Program-made: the position numbers and the translations under genes | Notes under the pieces: generated by a model | Told to the model about the DNA's origin: nothing | The model's input: the letters and a program-made list of their open reading frames with translations, nothing else | The model's database searches: none | Assembly (NCBI GenBank): GCA_026182355.1 | Contig: JAPFBL010000558.1 | Span: forward strand, 124,001 to 188,000 | Direction: 5' to 3' | Source of the DNA: Hermatobates lingyangjiaoensis | Lineage: Eukaryota > Arthropoda > Insecta > Hemiptera > Hermatobatidae | DNA length: 64,000 nucleotides | Shown here: in pieces, positions 22,822-33,366 of the stretch | Layout of the letters: every line of letters begins with the position of its first letter | Position numbering within the stretch: position 1 is the first letter of the stretch

Positions 22822-23650
22822 TTAGGTGTTGCTGGTCTGAATACTGGGCGGTGACTGAGTGTCGGCTTGGCGAGTAGCTGGTGGTTGGTCACCTAGTAGC
22901 TGCAGTGTGCGTGAAACCCCCGTGTGTTGACGATTAATTAATGGGTTGTGCTTCATGATTTTCATGGCTTCATATATTTGCAGTCTGGCTGGATCATTAA
23001 TTTTCTTTAAAATGATGGTGTTTTGAACAAGGTCCTGGCGGGTGAGTTTTCTTCCATGTTCCTCGGAGGTGTGTCTAGCGATGGCTCCTGCTTGCAAGTG
23101 CATTGTCAGTCGTCGTGAGAGTGTGGTCGATGTCATACCGATATATTTTGAATTGTCTAGGAGCTCACAATCTCCGATATTGCAGTTATATTCGTATATG
23201 ACATTGGCCTTTTGTATCTCCGGGATGACTGCATCTGGGCTGTTTTTCATTATCAAGTTAGCGGTGGTTCTACTTTTATAGTAAATATGGACTTGAAGAC
23301 GTTCATTTTCGTTATTACATTTAACATTCCTGCGGATAATTTGTTTCAACACTCTCTCGTCTTCTTTATACGCCTCTGTGTATTGATTCTTATAGTACAC
23401 CTTATGGACTGTGCTACTTCGGTCGATTGTTTGATTAGCATTGTTGGACCGGGTTTTGAGGTAGGCGTTAACTACTTTATCAAAAGAGGTGTTGCTATAG
23501 CCGTTATTGATAAATGTTTGCCTTAATTGAGAGATTCTTTCATGAAACAACTGCCATGATGAAGAGGTCTTGTATGTCCCATGTACTAGAGCATGAATTG
23601 TTCCTAATTTGTAGCGTTGAATTATCAGGTGTTCGATGGGCCTGGAGGCG
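22822..23650 (-). pseudogene. PLE C-terminal protein: RT end plus GIY-YIG
   Basis: An open minus-strand frame of about 275 codons. It starts at the edge of a minisatellite with HKLG-like YKLGTIHALVHGTYK, then the thumb-end helix (QTFINNGYSN), a linker, and the GIY-YIG domain: ANVIYEYNC, a C..C pair, KYIGMTSTTLSRRLTMHLQ, conserved Arg, and IYEAMKIMKHNPLINRQHTG with the catalytic-type Glu. This is the second PLE lineage here, shared with 32323-33099. The polymerase palm and fingers are missing, replaced by the 31-bp tandem repeats whose units contain an in-frame stop. PLE proteins use the reverse transcriptase to copy RNA and the nuclease to nick target DNA; this copy has only the latter. Confidence 0.85.
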
Positions 23651-23795
23651 AGTTACCAGGTGTTGAGTTGACCTGGAGGCGAGTTACCAGGCGTTGAGTT
23701 GACCTGGAGGCGAGTTACCAGGCGTTGAGTTGACCTGGAGGCGAGTTACCAGGCGTTGAGTTGACCTGGAGGCGAGTTACCAGGCGTTGAGTTGA
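23640..23795. repeat. 31-bp minisatellite, ~5 units
   Basis: Tandem units ACCTGGAGGCGAGTTACCAG plus GCGTTGAGTTG; the units at 23671-23795 are almost identical, the first is divergent. It abuts the truncation point of the PLE ORF. Confidence 0.9.
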
Positions 23796-23937
23796 CCTCA
23801 GCCTGCAGGAACCAAAACTGGGTTTTGACTTTTCCAGAACTGCGGCAGTTTGACGCCCAACCTACCGACTGCTGGAGGAACCGAAGTTGCTGTACAAGTT
23901 GAATCAATCATTGCAATTAGTTACACCAGTTCGATTA

Positions 23938-24320
23938 TCGGGCGGAAACACCAATTTTGTGGGATATTTTCGGGCGGAAACACCAATTTTGTGGATATTT
24001 ATTTTCTCTCCCTGTATTTATAATATTTACAGCGATACCTCCAAAACTGCATTACATCAGTAACAGGATACAATTTCATAAAACAGTTCACAACACACTG
24101 CTAGATCTGGCCAGATCGTTTCGTCGGCGGCGATACTGCAAAGCAGATGGTAAAGTATGCGATGAATTGGCGAATGGAATTAAGAAGTGGCGAAGAAACA
24201 CAAGGCATGGCGAGTTGATCGAGAGAACAGGGAGAGACGCTTCCAACGGGTCAAGATGGCAACAACAACAAGTCGAGATGGCGAAAACAGCTGGTTCTTA
24301 AGAACAGCTGGTTCTTACTG
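23938..24320 (+). other. GC-richer block with a 114-codon frame
   Basis: Starts with a ~33-bp tandem duplication (CGGGCGGAAACACCAATTTT twice, 23941 and 23971). A frame at 23957-24301 ends in a charged segment (SFRRRRYCKADGKVCDEL). A second short duplication (ACAGCTGGTTCTTA twice) lies at 24290-24318. No family recognised; it may be the 5' part of the PLE or an unrelated retroelement, and probably is not a host gene. Confidence 0.3.
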
Positions 24321-24830
24321 ACTTGCGTCAGTGTTGCTGCTACATGTTAAAAAAATTTTAAAACAGAAAAGCAAATATCAGAGATATAGTTGAAAAAAAA
24401 AAATTAAAAAATACACACTAACAGTCATTAATTGAATATATATAGATATATAACTTCACATAATAATGATCTATCAATAGTGATATTTTATCAACAACTT
24501 AAATACTGGAAGAATTACATTAGAACTTGTATTTCAAATAATAGTGTTTCTCGTTTGGATTACAATATATGTGAGTCTAAGTTACTTATAAGTTATTTGG
24601 CAGCAAAATAATTTTCTAAGTATTATTAAAGACTATAATTGTTAAACTATTATTCTAAATCCAATTTATAGTTGATTAGCATATTAAATTTCCACTCTAT
24701 CTCACATGGCTTAAATTTCTCAGTCGTCTACTCCATCAACTGGCTATGTTATTCTTTATTAATTTTATCGTATACAATTCCTGTTTTTTTTTGTAACTTT
24801 TAACTTGTAATTTGTATTGTAGAAGTTTAG
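24321..24830. other. AT-rich, no feature
   Basis: Nothing recognised. Confidence 0.5.
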
Positions 24831-24860
24831 CTGACGATGAACACGAAGTGTTGAAACGGG
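24831..24860 (+). ncRNA. Hammerhead-like core, solitary
   Basis: CTGACGA, 5-bp stem II AACAC/GTGTT with loop GAA, GAAA, then CGGG. No palindrome after GAAA; no second arm or ORF nearby. Confidence 0.55.
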
Positions 24861-26849
24861 TAAAATAAAAAAAATAAGCTTCGTTTTTATGTGTGGAGAC
24901 TTTGATTTGTCCATATACCCTAGTATGATTAAATTTACTATAATTTCCAGTGTGACTTGATGAAGCTAATTAATAAATTAATAAACAAACTGAATTTGAA
25001 TAGAGGTTATATTTGTTACTCTTATAACTTTATTTATTATCTCTGGAAACCTTTAGAATTCATGATTGAGGGCAGGTTAGTGGAAAAATATGTTTTAATG
25101 AGTCAGAAGAGATTTATAATAACGTACGTGGCGCTGATTTTAGAAGTGCTAACACTGGAGTTAGAATCTAGCAACGAGCCTAAATTTTTTTTCGTACCTC
25201 ATGGATCACTCAGTAGACAATTCTTGTAGATGATTTTAAGTCATCTGTACTTAAACAGTACGATGTTAGGCACCATGTGATAGATTTCTGGTAATAGCTT
25301 CCTCCTTCAGAGGGAGATGTGTTAGTAACGAATCTGTTGTATTGAGTGAGTCAAAGATAGTTATCCCATGGTTACATACGCGTAAAAAGTTTGAAAATAA
25401 AATAGTTTAATAAATTCTTCTGTACCATTATATAAATACGAGCATTTGTTTTGTAAACTATTTATAAACTGAGAGGCAGTTCATTTAGAAATAATTGTTT
25501 AATTATTTTTTATCGAATTATTGATTTGATTAATAGTAAGGGTTGCTAGAAATATTGTTGGGAAAGTCTTATAGGGGGGTTGAAATATTGATGCAGAGGA
25601 TCTACTTGCATGTTTTATGTACCCCTTTTTAAAAATCTACTTGAAGGAGTGATACTATCATTAAGACGTTAATGAAGAAAAGCTGGGTTGACTGGAAACA
25701 GAGAATTACAGAAGCGGTGGCAGAGATAAAGTGAAATAGTTGCGTTGGACTGTTCATTAGCTAGTCTTCGCGGAGAACGGTTTTATTGATTGCCGGTTAT
25801 TTATACGCCTCTGACAATCTTACCTAATAATTTCAAATCCACTCAACCGAATGTTCATAAAGGTCATAGCTGTTTCAATTAGTGTCCATATCCCCTTCAG
25901 TTTGTTAGTAAATATTCCTCAGTAATGCCCGATTTTGGTGACGCTGGAACAAATATTTAGACAGTTTCATTTTCCGCTTCACTGATTATAATATCCAATT
26001 GTTTGACTATCAGATTTATTTATCTGTTACTAAGTAATAATAATTTCGAAAATAAACTTTTTATTCTAGAAGTAAATTGTCTTTTAAACGCTTTTAACTT
26101 AATCTCATTAGCTTAAGTTTAACTTGAAAAAAAATATAATTACTGTTAAACCATAATCGCAAATGCATTGGAGTAGTGCAATGTTCATTAATACATACAA
26201 ATGTAAGTACATACATAATTAAGTAAGTGTTCGAAAGGCGTTGTTAGTTTTTAACATAAAAAACTTTTGTGTAGAGCCTTAAATGTTTTTGATTATCCCC
26301 ATCATAAATAACTCGAAAAATAAGTAACTGGTGGGTGGCTGTATGATAGCAGTTTGATGAAGTATGTTGCTATGATATGAAAAACAAATTTTAGCTTTCA
26401 ATAAGCTTATAAAAAAAATTATGAAATATATCACCACTATTGGTAAAGACTTTCGATTTAATGATGTTTCTGCTTAAAGTGTCACAGATTGGTTAGGAAT
26501 ACATGCAAAAAATCTTTCTGGTGGGGATCTCTTTGGATTTGCTCATCAAAAAGCATAGAGCAAGTAATAGAAAATGGAAAGAACAGTAGGAAAAGGTAAC
26601 TTCTCCAAAACGCGACTGATTTCGAAAACTTGAAGATCTCTTCAATGTTTTGAAAAGAGCAAGACAGCTCATAGATGAAATTCACTTGTATGAGAAGAGT
26701 ATTGCTGTTCGAATGCTGCTGACACTCTTAATTAATACCAATAATCAGTGTTGAAAAGAAAAAAAATATAAATCATACTTGACTAGTTTTTTCATAATAT
26801 ATTTTGTAATCAGTAAATATATTTTATATATAATATAATTTATCGAAAA
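24861..26849. other. No gene recognised
   Basis: AT-rich; chance frames only. Confidence 0.55.
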
Positions 26850-26966
26850 AAAGATTTCACACAAACATGTTGGGTTGAATTGAGATTTTGACTCTGACGA
26901 AGACCGCTTGTTACGGTTAAAAGATCTTAGTCTTGTTTTCCCATTTCATATTGTGATTTGATCAAT
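26850..26966 (+). repeat. PLE pLTR fragment (AGATCT family)
   Basis: CTGACGA at 26894-26900 and stem II, but GAAA is AAAA; then AGATCTTAGTC. Single arm. Confidence 0.65.
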
Positions 26967-27960
26967 AATATAATTTATATATAATAATGCATAATATTTA
27001 TAATAATAAATAATATAATATGTAATTTATATATAACATTATAATTGTATATATTTATAAGTAATAATATAAAAATATATAACATTTTTAAGGGTTATAA
27101 TATTAGCATGAATTGGTAAAGGCTTAATATGTGGGGTGTATTTCAACACAGCTATTAACCTGTCTGCTCTAAGGTCGGCTGTATTAAGGATTTTTGTGAT
27201 AAATACCCAATAATAAAAAGAAACCTACTATGTTTGGAGGTCCAGAGGAAACTAGATTATTCTGGAAATTCCAAAATTTATTTCAATAAAAAGTATTATG
27301 ATTTTAGATGAAATTCATTTTCATCCCGAAATCAGACCATGATTCATCCGAGAGTTATCTTTTTTTTTATTCAACCACCCAGTGGTAAGCTTTACAGCAC
27401 TTATGTTTTAGGGGTGAAAGGGTAGCTCATTTATGACTCAGCACTTATTAACAAAGGATGAGCCATTTTCCTATAACCTATAGAATAGAATGTGATGTCA
27501 CCCATCCTATTGCTAACCATACCTAATGTTACTTACCTTTACTAGGAAACGGTGTTTTCAGAATGTCTATGGTCTTTGACTCTGAGTTGTTATTAGCATA
27601 ATGAAATAACAGAAAAATGTTCACTGTTTTTTTTAGTACGGAAACATACAGTAAAAATTAGGTAAGACAGTAAATATACATAAAATTCTTACAAGAAATG
27701 TAAAAGATTTCATATCAAAGTCTTTCTTATTTGTTTGATACATTTTGAAAAATACAACAGTTTTAGAGCTTTTTGAGTATTTGTTGTTGTGTCCTTGTTT
27801 TCTTGATTCCTTATGCATATTTTTTAAACTCCTGTAATTTTTTCAATGATTTAAATATATTATATGTTCGTTTATTATTATTTTGTGTTTTATTAGAGAC
27901 GGAGGTGGATTACTGCTTGCCTTCATTTATAGTGATAGAACTTATAGTGTCTGACTAGGA
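26967..27960. other. No gene recognised
   Basis: AT-rich, starting with TA/TAATA runs. Confidence 0.55.
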
Positions 27961-28780
27961 AGATCGCTCTACCCTCTTGGTCATCTATTGGTCATTGTTC
28001 TATCCCAGAATTTCTCGAACTTTTTTTGACGCGGACCCTTTTGGCTTTCCCAGGAACCCCAGATTCTAATGATTTTATATAATCATAATATAAATATTTT
28101 CATATACCTTTATAAATAGTATGTATGTTTAAAAACAATTAAAAAGTAATATTACTGCAATGCGTATTTTTCGAAGAAAAATTCAAAACTAAAAGATTTT
28201 AATTTTCATATCTTCCACAAGTACATAACACATGAAACAGAATTATTAACAACTTTAACACAAAGTTTATTTTGTAATCATTTTTGGTTTTATAGTTGAA
28301 AGTTTGATTCTCAAGTCAAACAGAGCATTAAGTCTACTTTTGGTATTTAGTTTTTATGGCAGTATAAAAGGAAAATCCCGTTTTACATAATTAGGTAGTG
28401 GGACGTGGCAGCAATGTGTGAAGTGCTATTTTTACAATAGAAAGAAATTCGGGAATCCGATAGTTCCAAAAGCTGACTAGTGATTCATCCTAAATATGAA
28501 TAAAATTTTTGCCACTTCTACTTATGTGTATAAGTATTATTCGGTTTCATGATTCACAAGAAACACAGAATAAATCCATGTCTACTAAAAACAAAAAAAA
28601 ATTTAGAAAAATGTTTTCTCTAAATGTTTTTTGCGAAACCCCAAACAGTCCATTAAGGAACTCCGGGGTTCCGCGGAACAAACTTAGGGAATCTCTTTTC
28701 TATCCTATTGGTCATCTGTTGGTCATTGGTCTATCCTTTTGGTCATTGCTCTATCCTATGATCATCTACCCTATTCAATA
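27961..28780. repeat. Minisatellite split by a hAT insertion
   Basis: Units of the type CTATCCTATTGGTCATC / TGTTGGTCATTGGT occur at 27968-28005 and again at 28698-28780. Between them sits the hAT element 28006-28697, so one array was split. Confidence 0.7.
28006..28697. mobile_element. Non-autonomous hAT element with 8-bp target duplication
   Basis: Begins CAGAATTTCTCGAAC, with TTTTTTTGACGCGGACCC following, a hAT-like start; the right end (28650-28697) is a degenerate inverted version with GGGGTTCCGCGG. TTCTATCC stands directly on both sides (27998-28005 and 28698-28705), the 8-bp duplication expected of hAT. No transposase. The flank is a minisatellite, so the matching octamer could be repeat-derived. 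Confidence 0.65.
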
Positions 28781-29499
28781 TCATGATTGACCCATCGAAC
28801 ATGAAAATACTGCCTTCACTGGGAGCATTTTATTTGATAGATCACACGCTCTTCCACTAGTATAGCTATGTTTCTGATTAATTCTTATCAAAATTAATTA
28901 ATTCTTAAAGAATTAGATTAATTCTTATAAATAATCTTAATAAAAAATCGTTAGCTACTTAATAAATAAATTATGAACTCTTTGGATATTGTTGCATCTT
29001 AAGAATTTATTCTATTACATAAAACATAACAAAATCTTTAATTGGAGAATTCTGACTGATGCAGCGAGAAAAGATTTTGAAATGTAAATAGAAGAAAAAT
29101 TTTGAAAAATAAATAGTTTTTATTCATAGTAAAAATATAAATAAAGAACTAAGGAAAGTGAATAATTTATCAATATAAATATAAGAAAAAATACAAATAT
29201 TGAAGACCAATGCTGTAGTCTCCGAATCAAATATGTAGAAATGAAAGTGAAAGGTTTCGGGTTAAAATTTTGAAATGGAGTTTTAACGGAAATGTACGAT
29301 TAGGTCACCTGAGTTCAGTTAAATAATTTTTGCAAATTGATTCCCGCATACACATACATATGCGTACAAATAGACACATACTCGCTTTAAATCACAACGG
29401 ATATTGGTGTGCTATTTTTTCTCATAAATTTTCTCATGGTAGAGATACTGGCCATGAGAAAAACATAAAACACACACACACACATATATATATATATAA
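28781..29499. other. No gene recognised
   Basis: AT-rich; short (CA)n(TA)n at 29469-29498. Confidence 0.55.
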
Positions 29500-29672
29500 A
29501 ACACTTTTTCTTTTTGTCGGAGTTTGGTCAGGGTAAATATATGGAATCACCTTTTTGCCAACGTTTCATATTTATTTCAAGACATCCTTTATAAAGACGA
29601 AACGTTAGCAAAAAGGTAATTCCATATATTTACCCTGACCAAACTCTGAGAAAAAGAAAAAGTGTTGTTAAT
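29500..29672. repeat. PLE pLTR inverted pair (AACGTT, second family)
   Basis: Arms 29517-29570 and 29595-29665 are inverted (GAGTTTGGTCAGGGTAAAT / ATTTACCCTGACCAAACTC). Cores read GAAACGTTAGC and GAAACGTTGGC; the CTGANGA box is decayed. The same family is at 63905-64000. Confidence 0.75.
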
Positions 29673-29697
29673 ATTTTGTGGTCAAGAAAACAGTACC

Positions 29698-29698
<1 letters not shown>

Positions 29699-29740
<42 letters not shown>
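29699..29740. repeat. (TA)n microsatellite
   Basis: About 20 units, directly before a PLE hairpin. Confidence 0.95.
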
Positions 29741-29741
<1 letters not shown>

Positions 29742-29744
29742 ATA

Positions 29745-29850
29745 ATATGATCAACTACAATATGAAATGGGAAAACAAGACTAAAATCTTTCAACCGTAA
29801 CAAGCGGTCTTCGTAAGGGAAGACCGCTTGTTACGGTTGAAAGATCTTAG
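29745..29850. repeat. PLE hairpin (AGATCT family)
   Basis: Inverted arms of AAGACTAAAATCTTTCAACC type meeting head to head with only ~8 bp between. The CTGANGA boxes are lost at the fold. The right arm is cut after AGATCTTAG. Confidence 0.75.
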
Positions 29851-30030
29851 AGACGATCCAAACTGGACACAATAAAGAAGCCGTTGTAAAGACTAGCAGT
29901 TGCGTCTACAACGTGCTTGGTCTCCCTTTCTCTTTTTTCCTGAAGACGGATTACCCGAAAATTTGGGTCTGTAAGTGTGTTTCTTTTACTTTCTGTGCTA
30001 CCTATCTTCAATTTTGAACTGTTATATAAT
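29851..30030 (+). repeat. PLE pLTR (AAATTT family) fused to the previous hairpin
   Basis: Continues directly from the AGATCT-family arm with GACGATCCAAACTGGACA and carries an intact core at 29940-29969. Confidence 0.75.
29940..29969 (+). ncRNA. Hammerhead-like core (AAATTT family), intact
   Basis: CTGAAGA, 3-bp stem II CGG/CCG with loop ATTAC, GAAA, palindrome AAATTT, then GGGTC. Confidence 0.6.
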
Positions 30031-30044
30031 ATATATATATATAT

Positions 30045-30120
30045 CGTGAACGAAGTGGCTGCTATGTATTTTAATGAAAAGAGCTTACGTGAAGAATTGC
30101 TGCCCTCTTACACACAGACA
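30045..30120 (+). pseudogene. PLE N-terminal module cut at (CA)n(TA)n
   Basis: VNEVAAMYFNEKSLREELLP then SYTQT, the diverged form of the FNNxCLxExLLPxYTNIY block. It follows the AAATTT-family pLTR on the same strand and dissolves into (CA)n then (TA)n at 30121-30183. Confidence 0.6.
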
Positions 30121-30141
30121 CATACACACACACACACACAC

Positions 30142-30183
<42 letters not shown>
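30121..30183. repeat. (CA)n(TA)n compound microsatellite
   Basis: CA run then a TA run of about 40 bp. Confidence 0.95.
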
Positions 30184-30186
<3 letters not shown>

Positions 30187-30967
30187 ACGGATATACAATA
30201 CTTGTATTTCCAATTAAATAATTTTTTATAAGTGGGTTGACTACGTTTGTTTATATATGAAATACTTGTAACTTGATATTAGTTTATCTCTTGTTAATAC
30301 ATTGTAGTTAATTGTCACCTCAGTCTAATAAGTGAATGCTGAGGTTAGATTAAACGTCATATACATTTTAATAGAAGCGTCAAGAGCTTGTTAAAAGCCC
30401 TTTGCGGAGAAAGGAAGATTAATGTGACTCCTGTAGGGCTGAGTATTCTCACCATGAATACACCATCTTTCCACCATAACAACATGGCCTCCATTGCCCG
30501 AATCAATTAACTCCTTCCTTATCATTATTTGCACAACAGTTCTTTGAGAAATAATATATCACTTTAAATCATCGATTATTGAACATTAGCCAATCTTAAG
30601 CGTGATATACGATTTAAAGTTATTTGTCTAATGTTTCCATTGATATCATTCTTTTGAAGGAAATAACAGATGCGATGAAGATTAATTTAAATTTTCAACT
30701 TTCTTTCAATTCATAGTAGACAAGTAGACAAGTATTATTGCCTTGCTAGCCAAACCTTTATTCCACTTTTTGTTTTCCATTTTTAAAATATTGTTATTAT
30801 CGATTTGCTTGTTTATATAATAATCTATGCATACAGTTACTTTTGACATACATAGATGTTGGTAAAAACTTGTATTATGTTATTTATAGATGTCTGCAAC
30901 TGAATAGTTTTACGTTTATTTCCTCTTTTCATACTTAGTCAGTGATAAGAAATCTGATTTTAATTGT
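30184..30967. other. No gene recognised
   Basis: AT-rich. Confidence 0.5.
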
Positions 30968-31600
30968 ATGATTTCGAGATCTTTTAAAAGTTGCAATGAA
31001 GAATTTTTAAAAGAAGAAATCAAACATATTTGCAAAATTTTGTTCTCTCTAATGTTACCAAAAAAACTAATTAATATGATTGATAGCATTATGAAAAAAT
31101 CCAAGCAAATTTTAACTTCAACTGACAATGATGAACATTCTTCAAGAAAAGAATTTGTTACTAATTTCTACAGTCCATGCTTTAAAGACAATACCATCCT
31201 TTATGAAAAAGTCGGTATCTCAGTTATATTTAGTAATAGTGATAACTTGTTAAAAAGGCTGGTCCATAACTCTAAGATAAGCAAAAAAAATGTGTGTTCA
31301 GAATACCAAGCACAAATTGTGGATTAACTTACATTGGCAAAGTTCTTCTGACCAGAATAAAGTAACAAAAGTGTTCTTTTATAAGAAAAGATGAAAAAAG
31401 AGTATTGTTCAAACACATTCGAAAGAAAAATCATTTAATTAACTAAAAAGAACCAAAAGAGTTGGTGTTTGTGGTTTCTGATAGAAAATGAAACATTGTT
31501 GAAGGCGAGTTGAATGGAGAGTTGTTATAAGTGCTTAGTAAACAGTACGCCAGGTCTTTTTAAATTAGAGTAAATGTTAACTCAAGGAATATTCAAACAT
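30968..31600 (+). pseudogene. PLE RT C-terminus and GIY-YIG, broken
   Basis: The plus strand opens in the reverse transcriptase thumb (SCNEEFLKEEIKHICKILFS, aligning with SSPEFLNEEINIIRSIALS at 34240-34300), runs through the linker (ILYEKVGISVIFSNSDNLLK) to LVHNSKISKKN, then shifts frame at about 31318. The next frame continues CTNCGLTYIGKV, TRIK, and KHIRKKNHLIN of the GIY-YIG domain, with several stops. Same lineage as 18162-18600 and 33561-34868. The palm is absent. Confidence 0.8.
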
Positions 31601-31713
31601 ATAAAAGTAGTTGCAATTTAATAGGAATAAACACAGTAAATGCCGTCAATAATACTTTGAAACAAATTACGTGACTTGTTTTCCTTTATTTACTATTTCG
31701 TTTCACTTTCTTT

Positions 31714-31740
31714 CAGATGATCTGAAAGGTCTCAGAGCGT
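31714..31740 (+). ncRNA. Hammerhead relic (AGGCCT family)
   Basis: CAGATGATCTGAAAGGTCTC then AGAGC is a shortened relative of the 47486-47512 core (stem II collapsed, AGGCCT now AGGTCT). It lies ~110 bp after the GIY-YIG remnant on the same strand, the place of the 3' pLTR. Confidence 0.45.
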
Positions 31741-31939
31741 TACTCCCCTAATATTTATGGTGAATTATTTGAAATTTTGTAAAATGGAATTGAAATTTTA
31801 AAATAGAATGAAAATGTGTTTATGTAGTTTACTTTTTAGAACTTATAGAACATAATTAAAATGATGTTTGTGAAACAACGATAGACAAACAATCTAAATT
31901 TTTGATATTTTGGTTTTCACTAAGACGTGAAAGAGTTTA

Positions 31940-31958
31940 TATATATATATATATATAG
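31940..31958. repeat. Short (TA)n tract
   Basis: Meets the outer end of the left inverted repeat at 31966. Confidence 0.9.
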
Positions 31959-31965
31959 TTATATT

Positions 31966-32232
31966 GTTAAAATTTGCAGCAGCTTCTGCACTCACTAACT
32001 TTACGCTGGTGGCCTCGATCCTTCGGGCGATTTTTCTTTCTTCTGGCTGCAGTTGCCATAGCATCTGTCCTAGAGACATCGTCAATATTTTACGAGCTTT
32101 CGACCATAGAAGCGTTGGTCATCTTCAGGTAGAGCATGCCTTGTAGTTAAGAGCTTAAATGCCAATCAGGTTGACTAATTCGAACCAATCAGAGCGCAGG
32201 GTTAAGGCTGCTGCTCTGATTGGACCTCATGC
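31966..32232 (-). repeat. PLE pLTR, left 267-bp inverted repeat
   Basis: Essentially an exact reverse complement of 33100-33366. On the minus strand: pLTR with an internal CCAATCAGAGC/GCTCTGATTGG hairpin, hammerhead-like core (32095-32128), then the PLE N-terminal ORF start (MSLGQMLWQLQPEERK...), ending FNNI where it meets (TA)n. Confidence 0.9.
32095..32128 (-). ncRNA. Hammerhead-like core (AGCT family), intact
   Basis: CTGAAGA, 5-bp stem II GACCA/TGGTC, GAAA, then GCTC, where AGCT is palindromic. Confidence 0.7.
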
Positions 32233-32322
32233 TTGGCTCCAGGCTCCTGCTCGTCGGAATTACGTACATGTCCTTGACCTGGAGGTTTATAGAGGGGTTC
32301 CTTTCCTTTATGTACAGGGCTT

Positions 32323-33099
32323 CTAATATTTGTAGCTTCTCCGCATTCTGTTCCGCCTGTATGATGGCGTTGCCTGGACCAGCATCTCCCTCGTCAACTG
32401 AGTGTTGTGTTTTTCCTGTGTATGTTTTTTGGGGGCTCCCGCAGTCAAATGAAGAGTTAACCTCCTAGAGAGCTTAGTCGCAGTCATCCCAATGTACTTG
32501 GAAGGCAGGCTTTCACATTCACCTGTGGTGCAAGTATACTCGTACACTAGGTGACTGCGCTGATGCTCCGGGGTATTCTTCTGAGGATTGTTTTTCAGCA
32601 GTAAGTTACTCGTTTTCTTGTTTTTGTAGTAAATTATGAGACTAATCCGGCTGCTTTCATCCTTGGGTGTTACGTAGGTGTGAACAATCTTTTGAATCGC
32701 CTTTTCGTCTTGCCTATATTCAGTGTTCATGTAGGCTTGGTAGTATAATTTTATAGTTTCCTTACTGGGGGTAATATTATTGTCATTCTTGCTGTACCAT
32801 TTATCCATCTCGTACTTAATAGACTGTTGGACTTGCTTGTTAGAATATCCGTTGTTGATTAGAACCTGAGTCACACTTTCCAACTCTTCATTTACTGCTC
32901 CCCAATCACTACTATGCGTTAGTGCTCTTCTGGCGTAGGCAGAGATAGTGGAGCGCTTATACCTCTCGGGACATTCACTAAGGCCATTGAGGCAAAGCCC
33001 AGGGTTGGTGACCTTAGTGTAGACCATTGTTGAGAACTCCTCCTTTACTTGGTTAACAAGAACGTATAAGAAGGGAAGCTGGCCGTCTGCACCGTGCAT
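32323..33099 (-). pseudogene. PLE RT C-terminus plus GIY-YIG, framed by inverted pLTRs
   Basis: A 258-codon frame on the minus strand. It starts inside the right pLTR boundary with DGQLPFLYVLVNQVKEEFST (end of the palm), then VYTKVTNPGLCLNG, SECPERYKRSTISAYARRAL (thumb), INNGYSNKQV, a linker, and the GIY-YIG nuclease: HLVYEYTC, SKYIGMTATKLSRRLTLHLT, then QLTREMLVQ. The frame ends early at 32323, before the INRQ block of its relative at 22822-23650. It is 5' truncated, lacking the catalytic YxDD of the polymerase, so not autonomous. Only ~90 bp separate its stop from the left inverted repeat. Confidence 0.85.
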
Positions 33100-33366
33100 G
33101 CATGAGGTCCAATCAGAGCAGCAGCCTTAACCCTGCGCTCTGATTGGTTCGAATTAGTCAACCTGATTGGCATTTAAGCTCTTAACTACAAGGCATGCTC
33201 TACCTGAAGATGACCAACGCTTCTATGGTCGAAAGCTCGTAAAATATTGACGATGTCTCTAGGACAGATGCTATGGCAACTGCAGCCAGAAGAAAGAAAA
33301 ATCGCCCGAAGGATCGAGGCCACCAGCGTAAAGTTAGTGAGTGCAGAAGCTGCTGCAAATTTTAAC
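33100..33366 (+). repeat. PLE pLTR, right 267-bp inverted repeat
   Basis: Mirror of 31966-32232. Contains the core at 33204-33237 and most of the N-terminal ORF start. Confidence 0.9.
33204..33237 (+). ncRNA. Hammerhead-like core (AGCT family), intact
   Basis: CTGAAGA at 33204-33210, GACCA 33212-33216, TGGTC 33226-33230, GAAA 33231-33234. Confidence 0.7.

Noticed and set aside
23640..23795. CRISPR-like array
   Set aside because: 31-bp units are directly tandem with no variable spacers, in a eukaryotic context; a minisatellite.
26482..26685. 67-codon minus-strand frame as a host exon
   Set aside because: No splice sites in phase and no recognisable family.
28509..28790. 93-codon frame
   Set aside because: Crosses the right end of the hAT element and the flanking minisatellite.
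29977..30231. 84-codon frame with long TH and IY repeats
   Set aside because: Mostly translated (CA)n and (TA)n; only 30045-30120 is meaningful, as a PLE N-terminal fragment.
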